Source: Desulfitobacterium dichloroeliminans LMG P-21439 (GTDB taxonomy: Bacteria > Bacillota > Desulfitobacteriia > Desulfitobacteriales > Desulfitobacteriaceae). Taken from it: a DNA stretch of 64,000 nucleotides. Positions 50,414 to 58,634 of the stretch are shown piece by piece. The stretch covers positions 2,890,001 through 2,954,000 of the forward strand of contig NC_019903.1 of NCBI RefSeq assembly GCF_000243135.2, in the 5' to 3' direction. Within the stretch, counting starts at the first letter, position 1. Every line of letters starts with the position of its first letter. Under the pieces are notes generated by a model. It saw nothing but the letters and a program-made list of their open reading frames with translations, was not told where the DNA came from and searched no databases. Both the position numbers and the translations under genes were made by a program.

Positions 50414-51679
50414 CTATTTCATCCGCCGTAGCCACAAGCTCGCACTATGCCAACTATCGGTATTCATCATGCTAGGGTAACATTCATTACATACCGCAAG
50501 CTGTTCTTGCAACAAATACATAGCTGGCAATAAAACCTCGAACGAATCATTAAAGACAAAGAATGCTTGCAATAGATAACTTTCCGTCCAAAATACCCGA
50601 AATGTTGGGTCAGTGGCGTAAGTCTTACCATATTCATAAGGCATAGGAATATCGTGGAAATGAATCAATACCCCTGGCCCTAAAATCGGCAATATCTCCA
50701 AAATTTCATAATTTACATCCCCACCGATACGAACAGTATGTGAGGAGTCAATAAACAGGATATCGTTTTCCTCTAGCTCCTCAAATATCGTTAAATCTAC
50801 TTCCTCAACAGGCATGTTTATTATCTCTGCATGATCCAATGAACCAAAAGCACAATAGGGATCAATAACCTTATAAGAAGTCGGTGGCACACCATCACTC
50901 ATATTGTCCATGATAGCTTTACGAATAACTCTGGTTGAATTACCGCTACCGATCTCAATAATTTTTTGAGGGCGGTGCTTCCTAATCATACCGTATAGGA
51001 AGGATGCGCAAATATAACTAAACGAGCTGTTAGCAAGATGAAACTCCAGCGGATCAGCCGTAGCTGACAAAGCCCAGTCGTATGCCGGTTGATATTTCGC
51101 TATGTCCTTAAGATTGGCAACATATCTATCAGCCTCCCAGCGAATACCCGATAACTTGCTTTTTCGCTCCCAAATATTGCGGCGTTCTAAATCCTTAATA
51201 TCGGGTATGGGCTGATAAAAATGCCTTTGCATCGGCAAACAATCATATTCCAAGCATTTGTCTGTTCCCACTCCACTATATGCCATATATCGAACTAGCT
51301 CTGCGCCTATATCTTCAACTAAATTCATTGCGTTAATTTCCAACTTGTCAATGATATCTCCCATAAGTACAATATACGGGAAGCCCATGTCACGTAATGC
51401 CGCCGCAATCTTTTCCGGCTCGTTTTTTATGGCAACGATCATCAATAAACATTCCTTGTTTGGAAGCAGCGTATCCGGACCTTGACAGATAACATCACCA
51501 AAAACCGGCTTACCCCATTTAATCGGATTATTATCAGCGAACATGGCTATGGCAATGGACGAAAATTTCAATAGGCAATACAATCTTTTCCCATAATCTC
51601 CCGCCCCAAATATGCAAATTTTAGCATCTCCTTTAATGCTATTCTTATGTAATAATTGTTTTGTCCTTGTAGCTTGCAT
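50414..51679 (-). CDS. SAM-methyltransferase-like protein with N-terminal Rossmann-like module
   Basis: A 421-residue protein. The shared module is N-terminal: KICIFGAGDYG (GAG 25-27), MFADNNPIKWG (DNNP 49-52). Residues about 225-380 look like a class I SAM methyltransferase of the Methyltransf_24 type: KIIEIGSGNSTRVI (SAM loop), YKVIDPYC, DILFIDSSHTVRIGGDVNYE and VLIHFHDIPMP. The DSSH and FHD motifs are frequent in that group. A strong sigma-A promoter lies 83 bp upstream, so it probably starts a separate five-gene unit running to 44623. Confidence 0.75.
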   Translation of the reverse strand: MQATRTKQLLHKNSIKGDAKICIFGAGDYGKRLYCLLKFSSIAIAMFADNNPIKWGKPVFGDVICQGPDTLLPNKECLLMIVAIKNEPEKIAAALRDMGFPYIVLMGDIIDKLEINAMNLVEDIGAELVRYMAYSGVGTDKCLEYDCLPMQRHFYQPIPDIKDLERRNIWERKSKLSGIRWEADRYVANLKDIAKYQPAYDWALSATADPLEFHLANSSFSYICASFLYGMIRKHRPQKIIEIGSGNSTRVIRKAIMDNMSDGVPPTSYKVIDPYCAFGSLDHAEIINMPVEEVDLTIFEELEENDILFIDSSHTVRIGGDVNYEILEILPILGPGVLIHFHDIPMPYEYGKTYATDPTFRVFWTESYLLQAFFVFNDSFEVLLPAMYLLQEQLAVCNECYPSMMNTDSWHSASLWLRRMK

Positions 51680-51761
51680 AGCGTCATCCTCCCATTCGTA
51701 TAAAAAATATACGGACCTTTCGCAAATCCCACTCTAGCTATGTATCATGCTAGGTTAACAG

Positions 51762-51790
51762 TATTTACACATCTCAAATTGCCCTGTCAA
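51762..51790 (-). promoter_or_regulatory. Sigma-A-type promoter upstream of the methyltransferase-GT unit
   Basis: On the minus strand: a perfect TTGACA, 17 nt, TAAATA. The -35 and the spacing are ideal; the -10 is weak. It lies 83 bp upstream of the ATG at 51679, in the only sizeable gap of this part of the locus. Confidence 0.5.
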
Positions 51791-51833
51791 CAAATATGAC
51801 GCATGCAAAAAAGCTGAACAAATGATTAAACTA

Positions 51834-52916
51834 TTATCCCCGAACCATCAAGCGGACGTGAGAAGATTTACCGTATTTTTCTATATGCTTCTTTGCCCTT
51901 CTGCGTAAGGTCAAAAGTAATAACCGCGATTGCTTTAATTTGAAAAGCATAGGGATGACACGGCTGTCAGTCAGCCTTGTTGGATAATACACCTGGCTAG
52001 CCTCATACACAAGAGATGTGTTAACAAGCTCGGTCAATTCTGGTAGAAATCCATCGAAAAAATATTCTTCATATGCTACTGCTTTCACCATCTCTGCAAT
52101 CATATTATCAAAAAACTTAAAAAGAAGCGCATTTTTTATATCTTCGGAGATACCCTGACTGGTAGCTATGACACGCCAAAATTTCCCGAACATGGTTACA
52201 TACAACTTTAATCGGTCTGGATATAACCATGACATCCCTTGGACTCTTTCATCCCCATATTGATAATAAATATATTGGATAGAAAACACATTGTATATGT
52301 TTTTCGCAAAGTTCAAATAATCCGCGACAAACAGGGAGTCATTCCCAATCACAAATTTTTCATCAAACATAATCTTGTTATCAAAGATAATTGAGCGTTT
52401 AAAGATAGAGCCATTAACTGCACTAAGAGCATGACCAATTTGCCCCGGCCCTTCTTCACCGCGCAGAATACTGATTATGGCTTGTGTACTAGTGTAGGTT
52501 TCATAGTGTGGTAGGCAGTATCTCGTAGCAAAATCGCGTGATGATAGGTTATTGCTCTTCTCTATATATGCTCCCACAGCCATATCAGCCGCAGATTCAT
52601 CCATTGCATTCACAAACCGTTCTATCGCATATAGAGGCAATTCATCATCTGAATCACAAAACATAACATATTGTCCGGTTGCCTTTATGAGTCCCGCATT
52701 TCTCGCACTGGCTTCTCCGCTATTCGGTTTATGAATAACACACACCCGTACATCTGTGGCAGCATATTCATCACAGATTAAACCAGATGAGTCAGTAGAG
52801 CCGTCATCAACCAACAATACCTCAATATCGTGATAGCTTTGATTGACTAAACTGTCCACACACCTTTTTAAATATTCTTCTGTATTATAAATAGGCACAA
52901 TAATTGAAACTGTCAT
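51834..52916 (-). CDS. GT2 glycosyltransferase without the Rossmann-like module
   Basis: A 360-residue GT-A enzyme: VSIIIVPIYN-type start (MTVSIIVPIYNTEEYLKRCV), VLLVDDGSTDSSG, NSGEASARNAGL and FCDSDDELP. The C-terminal half is helical and ends in a basic stretch (LTLRRRAKKHIEKYGKSS). ATG 52916 has CGGAGGA 6-7 nt upstream; the longer frame from 52943 would include the Shine-Dalgarno sequence. It resembles capsule and exopolysaccharide GT2 enzymes. It follows the radical SAM gene. Confidence 0.85.
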   Translation of the reverse strand: MTVSIIVPIYNTEEYLKRCVDSLVNQSYHDIEVLLVDDGSTDSSGLICDEYAATDVRVCVIHKPNSGEASARNAGLIKATGQYVMFCDSDDELPLYAIERFVNAMDESAADMAVGAYIEKSNNLSSRDFATRYCLPHYETYTSTQAIISILRGEEGPGQIGHALSAVNGSIFKRSIIFDNKIMFDEKFVIGNDSLFVADYLNFAKNIYNVFSIQYIYYQYGDERVQGMSWLYPDRLKLYVTMFGKFWRVIATSQGISEDIKNALLFKFFDNMIAEMVKAVAYEEYFFDGFLPELTELVNTSLVYEASQVYYPTRLTDSRVIPMLFKLKQSRLLLLTLRRRAKKHIEKYGKSSHVRLMVRG

Positions 52917-52987
52917 TGTATTCCTCCGCGTTTCTCTAATCATAAATAAACACCGTATTATTCATTTTAACTCAACGAAACTTCTAC

Positions 52988-54181
52988 CTATTTTAGAGGA
53001 ATTTGAATTGCACACGGAATGGATTTAACATTGCTACTGAAGCCACGACAGCGACGACAAAAACCGACATATCCTTTATTGGTAAAACCTTGTCGAAACT
53101 CAAGTATCTCCATTTTACTTGAACTTGCTATATCAATATAATCGTTATCAGTTTCCGATGCTATTCCTGCTTTTTGCGCGAACTTATGATAACAACATCC
53201 ATAAATTTGTCCATTGTAAAAGTCGTGCAGAAAACTATTACAATTATCCTTGTGTTTTATCATTTCTTCTTCACTTAGTGATGAATTATCAGTATCATTA
53301 ATTTCAAAGTCATACCAACTATCGGTTCGAACAAGCGTAACAGGAATATCTGCGTTTTCAAATGCACACTTGACCGACTCTATTCTAGAAGCACACAGAG
53401 GAACATTCTTAGAATAATCATCTAAACTAACTGAACACCTTGCTTGCTTAATTGCTTTCAAAACACCTACAGAAGGCACAATACTACCATTTGTAATCAC
53501 AAAAAGTTCAAAAATCCTCTCTCTATAATTTTCAGAAATATAGTCAAGAAAGCGCGGTAGCTCTTTATGCAATAATGGTTCTCCTCCTGAAAAATGCAGT
53601 GAATACAAATAATCAAACTTCGAAAATACCATATCAATATGGCTTTTAAACTCGTTAAAGGTCTCATCCCTAGGATTATTTATGTAAGAAGTAAAATTCA
53701 AGCATCCTTTGCAGTTTAAATTACAACGTGTTGTGAGACAATAATTTGTCCAATGCGATATGAGAATTCCGTATTTATACATCGCCCATACACACAGAAA
53801 ATTCTGTATAAAATTATCGTTTCGGTTATGCTGTTGTAAAGCGGAAAATACATTAACTATACCATACCTATTTAATAACTCCCTTACTTCGTCTTGTCCA
53901 TTTGAAAATGCCAAAATTACTGCCTTCTTTTTAGCATTTTGTCTTGTAGACTCCAATAGCGATTGGGGAGAAAACACTTTTTTACCGCAAAATAGTTCGT
54001 TCTGCTTTTCGCTACATTTATCCAAAAAAATAATATTAAATTTGTTATTAAAGTTTAGGAACAAAAGAAAATCATAACACTTTTTCGCAACCTCTGACAC
54101 GCCCCAGATATACAGATCTTCAACCTGGAGGTATTCTTCTCCAAATTTATCTAGTTCATGGCCTTTACTCGTCCATCTCAT
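52988..54181 (-). CDS. Radical SAM protein with N-terminal Rossmann-like segment
   Basis: A 397-residue protein. The radical SAM cluster motif CxxxCxxC is TTRCNLNCKGC (Cys 153/157/160), with FSGGEPLL at about 198. A Cys-rich C-terminus (NGQIYGCCYHKF ... GFCRRCRG ... PCAIQ) could bind an auxiliary cluster in SPASM or twitch style. Residues about 20-110 look like a degenerate copy of the shared module (LYIWGVSEVAKKC, IIFLDKC, KVFSPQSLL). ATG 54181 has GGGAG 8 nt upstream. Substrate unknown; sugar or peptide modification is possible. Confidence 0.8.
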   Translation of the reverse strand: MRWTSKGHELDKFGEEYLQVEDLYIWGVSEVAKKCYDFLLFLNFNNKFNIIFLDKCSEKQNELFCGKKVFSPQSLLESTRQNAKKKAVILAFSNGQDEVRELLNRYGIVNVFSALQQHNRNDNFIQNFLCVWAMYKYGILISHWTNYCLTTRCNLNCKGCLNFTSYINNPRDETFNEFKSHIDMVFSKFDYLYSLHFSGGEPLLHKELPRFLDYISENYRERIFELFVITNGSIVPSVGVLKAIKQARCSVSLDDYSKNVPLCASRIESVKCAFENADIPVTLVRTDSWYDFEINDTDNSSLSEEEMIKHKDNCNSFLHDFYNGQIYGCCYHKFAQKAGIASETDNDYIDIASSSKMEILEFRQGFTNKGYVGFCRRCRGFSSNVKSIPCAIQIPLK

Positions 54182-54384
54182 AATATGTACTCCCATCATT
54201 GTAGACTGGAATAATGATCAACACATCAGCTTATTTCCCTATAATAAATAGATTCAGATATATCTATTAATAGTAGTAACAACACGGTGGCAATAGATAC
54301 GTTCCAGCAAGTAACCCTCATATATATTTTTGCAGCATAGCCGGCTCGCCAGCAACGATAAGGAGATAACAATTAAACTCAAAT

Positions 54385-54409
54385 CACCGATTAACTTCAT
54401 TAATCGGTG
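54385..54409. terminator. Hairpin after the epimerase gene, weak terminator
   Basis: CACCGATTAA and TTAATCGGTG form a perfect 10-bp stem with a 5-nt loop in the 296-bp gap between the epimerase and the radical SAM gene. The minus-strand tail (ATTTGAGTTT) is only partly T-rich, so termination may be partial. The rest of this gap is AT-rich with no clear gene or strong promoter. Confidence 0.5.
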
Positions 54410-54477
54410 TATTTATAAAAATTAACTTTTTTAGTTTTTCCTCAATTTGATTTATTGCTGTGTGAATATCCCACCAC

Positions 54478-55608
54478 CTACAACTTTTTTCCCCATACAC
54501 GCTGGTTAATAACATCAACATAGCTCTGGATGATTCGGATAACCTTGTCCGATACATTCAAATCAGCATAATCTGGTACAGCGCTATGATTATTACCCAT
54601 TGCGTACATGCCTACTGCCATTTCGACGGATTGCAGCACCGATTCAGAGTCAATGCCGCCAAGAATAAATGCACCTTTATCCAAGGCTTCCGGCCGCTCA
54701 GTAGATGTTCGGATGCTCACCGCCGGGAAGCCGCTAATGGCTCCTTCTTCCGGTAGTGTGCCGCTGTCGGAAACCACGCAATAGGCGTGCTGCATCAGCT
54801 TGCTGTAATCGGTAAAGGAAAATGGCGGCAGTTCTCGCACCAAGGCATGGAGCTTGACGTTACGTTCCTTAATAAATTTTGCGCTACGGGGATGTACGGA
54901 ATAAATAATCGGCATAGCATAGCGTTCCGCCAACGCATTAATAGCTTCCATCAGGCTTATAAACGCTGCGGGGTTGTCAATATTTTCTTCCCGGTGAGCG
55001 GAAAGCACCATATATTGTCGTTCTTTTAGATGCATTTTGTTTAGCACCGTACTCACCGTTATTTTTTCCTTATTTGCAGCTATAATCTCTGCCATCGGTG
55101 AGCCTGTTACATAAACAAACTCTTTACGTACCCCTTCTGCCAGTAGGTAGCGCCGGGCATGCTCCGTATATGGCAGATTGACATCACTTATATGGTCAAC
55201 GATGCGGCGGTTGATCTCCTCCGGCAAGTTTTCGTCAAAGCAGCGATTACCTGCTTCCATATGGAAGATGGGGATCTTCAGCCTTTTCGCCGAAATTGCA
55301 GCCAGTGCAGAATTGGTATCTCCCAGTATCAAGAGCGCATCTGGCTTAACCTCTGCCAGAAGTGCATAGGTTTTGGCGATAATATTCCCCATAGTCTGTC
55401 CCAAGTCGTCACCAGAAACATTCAGATAATAGTCAGGTCTGCGGATAGCTAAGTCCTGATAGAAAATTTCATTTAAGTTATAGTCGTAATTCTGTCCAGT
55501 ATGAACAAAAATGTGTTCAAAATAACGGTCTGCTTTCTTGATCGTTTCGGACAGACGGATGAGTTCCGGCCTAGTTCCGACAATGGTCACCAATTTCAAT
55601 TTTTTCAC
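54478..55608 (-). CDS. Non-hydrolysing UDP-GlcNAc 2-epimerase family (WecB/WbjD/CapG-like)
   Basis: A 376-residue protein: LVTIVGTRPELIRLSETIK at the start, HTGQNYDYNLNEIFYQDL, LILGDTNSALAA, HMEAGNRCFDENLPEEINRRI, VLSAHREENI and VVSDSGTLPEEGAISGFPAV. These are signatures of the 2-epimerases that act after a 4,6-dehydratase and a reductase, such as WbjD, CapG or WbvD. GTG 55608 is preferred: AAGGAG lies 7 nt upstream and it follows the stop of the upstream gene by 1 nt. It should catalyse the last step to a UDP-L-sugar such as L-QuiNAc or L-FucNAc. Confidence 0.88.
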   Translation of the reverse strand: MKKLKLVTIVGTRPELIRLSETIKKADRYFEHIFVHTGQNYDYNLNEIFYQDLAIRRPDYYLNVSGDDLGQTMGNIIAKTYALLAEVKPDALLILGDTNSALAAISAKRLKIPIFHMEAGNRCFDENLPEEINRRIVDHISDVNLPYTEHARRYLLAEGVRKEFVYVTGSPMAEIIAANKEKITVSTVLNKMHLKERQYMVLSAHREENIDNPAAFISLMEAINALAERYAMPIIYSVHPRSAKFIKERNVKLHALVRELPPFSFTDYSKLMQHAYCVVSDSGTLPEEGAISGFPAVSIRTSTERPEALDKGAFILGGIDSESVLQSVEMAVGMYAMGNNHSAVPDYADLNVSDKVIRIIQSYVDVINQRVWGKKL

Positions 55609-55609
55609 A

Positions 55610-56473
55610 CTACTGCTCCTTAATGCGATAATGCGTGTACTGTGCTTTATGCGCAATAATCCATTTTCCCATATTTGCTACCATCTGTTCATAAGAAGGC
55701 ACTACAAAAGGAAAATCTGTACGGCAGTTAAGCAAGGATTTATCTTCTTGTACCCTGTTGTCAGGCTGAATATTAATCGGTTCAGTTCTGAGTGAATTTA
55801 ATAACCTCAGCAGCTCGTGCTTGCTGATTCTCTCGCTATTGACCAAGTGATACAATCCCGTCAGATTCCGCTCCAAGGCCAAGGCAATTGCCTCTGCCAG
55901 AACAATCGTTGTGACGCCTGTCCAAATAGCATTAGTATAGCCATGTATGAGACTAGTCTGCCCCATAAACCAATTGAACAGCCCAATGCCATTCTCGTTA
56001 ATATCCGGTCCGATAATGGATGTGCGAAACGTCAGGTTCTTGCTGTCATTGAGTTCTCCCAAAGCCTTTGACCTACCATAAAGTGTATTGGCAGATCGGA
56101 AGCTATCCTCTTGGTAATTGCCCTTTTCATGACCGGAAAATACACAGTCGGTACTCAGGTGAATCACACGGGTAGGAGAATTTGCCGTCAGCTCCGAGAG
56201 CAAATGCGGTAAGCAACTATTCAACCAAATACCGGTATAGGGACTAATATCCACAGCGCGATTCAATACGCCAACACAATTGACCACTGCATCAAAGCTT
56301 TGCTGTTTGAATACGGACTCCAACACTTGGATATCACAGGCATCAGCTACAATCATCTCACAGAAAGGCAAATCTCTCCTGGCAAGTCCGGTGACAGAGT
56401 ACCCCTTCGCCGCTAGACTTAGCGCAATAACATGTCCGGCCATGCCGCCGGCGCCAAGTACAAGCACCCTCAT
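55610..56473 (-). CDS. RmlD-like SDR reductase of UDP-deoxysugar synthesis
   Basis: A 287-residue short-chain dehydrogenase. Cofactor motif VLVLGAGGMAGHVI (GxGGxxG) is at the N-terminus. RmlD-type motifs STDCVFSGHEKGNY and YGRSKALGE (Tyr-x3-Lys) follow. It lacks the cupin domain seen in CapF, so it matches the RmlD-type reductase used in the UDP-L-RhaNAc/L-QuiNAc route (WbvR type) better than the L-FucNAc route. It overlaps the dehydratase upstream (TAATG). Product choice is inferred. Confidence 0.82.
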   Translation of the reverse strand: MRVLVLGAGGMAGHVIALSLAAKGYSVTGLARRDLPFCEMIVADACDIQVLESVFKQQSFDAVVNCVGVLNRAVDISPYTGIWLNSCLPHLLSELTANSPTRVIHLSTDCVFSGHEKGNYQEDSFRSANTLYGRSKALGELNDSKNLTFRTSIIGPDINENGIGLFNWFMGQTSLIHGYTNAIWTGVTTIVLAEAIALALERNLTGLYHLVNSERISKHELLRLLNSLRTEPINIQPDNRVQEDKSLLNCRTDFPFVVPSYEQMVANMGKWIIAHKAQYTHYRIKEQ

Positions 56474-57474
56474 TATGCCAGCTCCTCGCGAATGTATTCC
56501 GTTGTTAGAAGTTTGTCTTTTATTTGCTCAACACTAAGTTGCACTGTGTTATTAGAATTAAACTCATCTATTTTCGACCAGTTGGCTTTGCCTTGTTCAA
56601 AATATTGTTCATAGTTCAAATCGCGATTGTCAGACGGTATCCGGTAAAAACCTCCCAGGTCAACCGCATGCAAACACTCTTCTTTAGTCAGCAAGGTTTC
56701 ATAGCACTTCTCACCATGCCTAATCCCAATATAGTTGATAGGATTATCCGCATGAAACAGATCCTTAACCGCTTGAGCTAAATCGCCAATGCTGGAAGCT
56801 GGGGATTTCTGTACTAGAATATCCCCTGGAGCAGCATGTTCAAAGGCGAACAGCACCAAGTCTACAGCTTCGTCTAAGTTCATTAGAAAACGGGTCATAG
56901 TAGGGTCTGTAATCGTCAGGGGCCTTCCACTCTTAATCTGCTCCACAAACAGCGGTATCACCGATCCGCGCGAGCACATGACATTGCCGTAACGTGTCCC
57001 GCAGATGAGCGTCCGATCTGTGGTCCGCGATTTGGCTACAAATATGCGCTCCATCATTGCTTTGGAAATCCCCATGGCATTAATCGGATAGGCCGCTTTA
57101 TCCGTAGACAGGCAAACCACCTTTTTGACCCCGGCCTCAATGGCTGCGGTCAGAACATTGTCAGTGCCGACACAATTCGTCTTCAACGCCTCCATCGGGA
57201 AAAACTCGCAGGATGGCACCTGCTTCAAGGCTGCCGCATTAAAAACATAATCAACACCGTACATCGCATTGCGAATGCTCTGCACATCCCTAACATCGCC
57301 GATGCAAAACTTGATTTTCTGGTTGCGGTACTGCTTGCGCATATCATCCTGCTTCTTCTCATCACGGGAAAATATGCGAATTTCCTTGATGTCAGTGTCT
57401 AAGAAGCGTTTCAACACTGCATTTCCAAATGAACCCGTACCGCCTGTTATCATAAGTGTAGAGTTTTTAAACAT
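56473..57474 (-). CDS. UDP-GlcNAc 4,6-dehydratase (5-epimerising, WbjB/CapE/FnlA-like)
   Basis: A 333-residue SDR. It has LMITGGTGSFGNAVLKRFL (NAD-binding), RIFSRDEKKQDDMR, VFNAAALKQVPSCEFFPMEALKTN, CLSTDKAAYPINAMGISKAMME (Lys in place of Tyr in part of the catalytic motif) and RYGNVMCSRGSVIP. These are hallmarks of the CapE/FlaA1/PseB group. With the next two genes it forms the dehydratase-reductase-2-epimerase set that converts UDP-D-GlcNAc to a UDP-2-acetamido-2,6-dideoxy-L-hexose. ATG 57474 is preferred to GTG 57477. Confidence 0.86.
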   Translation of the reverse strand: MFKNSTLMITGGTGSFGNAVLKRFLDTDIKEIRIFSRDEKKQDDMRKQYRNQKIKFCIGDVRDVQSIRNAMYGVDYVFNAAALKQVPSCEFFPMEALKTNCVGTDNVLTAAIEAGVKKVVCLSTDKAAYPINAMGISKAMMERIFVAKSRTTDRTLICGTRYGNVMCSRGSVIPLFVEQIKSGRPLTITDPTMTRFLMNLDEAVDLVLFAFEHAAPGDILVQKSPASSIGDLAQAVKDLFHADNPINYIGIRHGEKCYETLLTKEECLHAVDLGGFYRIPSDNRDLNYEQYFEQGKANWSKIDEFNSNNTVQLSVEQIKDKLLTTEYIREELA

Positions 57475-57534
57475 CACATTTTCCCACTTTTCTAGCGAAA
57501 ATATTGCTCTAATCTATAAAAAATTCTCCGATAT

Positions 57535-58614
57535 TTAGCGCTTTCCTTTGCCATCTGTCCATGAACCCAAGCAATGGTGGATGGCAAAGGTTCTCTCATC
57601 AATCTCAGCATTGCAACCTGCTAAACCACTTGTAACCAAAAAACAAGGGGGATAGACCGCTATATCGGCGATCAGTTGGTATGCAAAATTCTTTTGCATA
57701 CCTGCCTCTAGAAGCACTGCCGATTCATAAACACTGTTTGTCGTTAAATTGCAACTACCATCAGCATTGATAAAATTCATCACAGCGCGCGGCTTATCCC
57801 GCATCTGCCTAAGTGTCTCATGGCCCGGAACACTGCCGACGATAGCACTATTAAGTAAAGGCCACTCTGCATAGGAGATAAATGCCTGGTTATAAAGCAA
57901 GTTGTCAAAACACTTCACGACTTCGACATCAGTATCCAAGTAAACCCCTCCATAACGGTAGAGAATATCAAGCCTAGCATAGTCGGATACAAAGGCAAAT
58001 TTCTCATTCCCATAAGCCTGACGCATATAGCTGGTTTGATAGACATCGTAATTGTCTTCATTCCAACAGATGATTTCATATTCAGGATTATATTGCCTCC
58101 AGCTTGCTATGCAGTCCTGCATAAAAGCAGACAACTCTCCGCCGCCAAACCAGCAATAGTGGAGGGTCTTCGGTATCAGGCTTATCCCCTGCACCTCTTT
58201 ATAACCTGCTGAGCAGAACTTGTCGGTTGCAACCACCTCTTTGATATACGAACGGTTTATAGCAGTGAATGAATAACATTTCAGATTTTGCAATTCCTCG
58301 TATTGCTCCAAGGCGTGAATGACCGACTCGAAGGCTTGGCAAGTAATGAGAAGTAGCTTGTCTGTAAAATCCATAGTCAGCAATGCGGAAATCCCTTGAA
58401 TAGTTATATCCCGACCGGCAACCTTGATATAAGTACCGTGTTTTTCTGGATTGTTGTCAATAAAACAACAAATACACTCACTAATACCAGCCTTTTGAAA
58501 AATATGTTCAATCGAAGTGGCAACCATACCGGCACCAAAGCATATGATATGTTTTTCGCCTGCCTTCACTTCGGCGACGAAATCTTCATAAATGCACTCA
58601 TACAGGATATTCAA
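57535..58614 (-). CDS. DXD glycosyltransferase (GT32/OCH1-like) with N-terminal Rossmann-like module
   Basis: A 359-residue protein. Residues about 20-120 are the shared module: IICFGAGMVA (GAG 27-29), CCFIDNNPEKHG (DNNP 53-56). Residues about 145-350 form a Gly_transf_sug-type domain: IPKTLHYCWFGGGELS, SWRQYNPEYEIICWNEDNY, ARLDILYRYGGVYLDTDVEV (the DXD) and a final HHCLGSWTDG. The start is a TTG with a run of six G upstream. Donor unknown; capsule enzymes of this fold often use UDP-sugars. Confidence 0.85.
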   Translation of the reverse strand: MNILYECIYEDFVAEVKAGEKHIICFGAGMVATSIEHIFQKAGISECICCFIDNNPEKHGTYIKVAGRDITIQGISALLTMDFTDKLLLITCQAFESVIHALEQYEELQNLKCYSFTAINRSYIKEVVATDKFCSAGYKEVQGISLIPKTLHYCWFGGGELSAFMQDCIASWRQYNPEYEIICWNEDNYDVYQTSYMRQAYGNEKFAFVSDYARLDILYRYGGVYLDTDVEVVKCFDNLLYNQAFISYAEWPLLNSAIVGSVPGHETLRQMRDKPRAVMNFINADGSCNLTTNSVYESAVLLEAGMQKNFAYQLIADIAVYPPCFLVTSGLAGCNAEIDERTFAIHHCLGSWTDGKGKR

Positions 58615-58634
58615 TGGAATCCCCCCGCTTGGTC

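Noticed and set aside
54410-54477. Open stretch after the epimerase stop (HTAINQIEEKLKK...)
   Set aside because: It has no start codon of its own and overlaps the epimerase end in another frame; too short to support a gene or a gene fragment.
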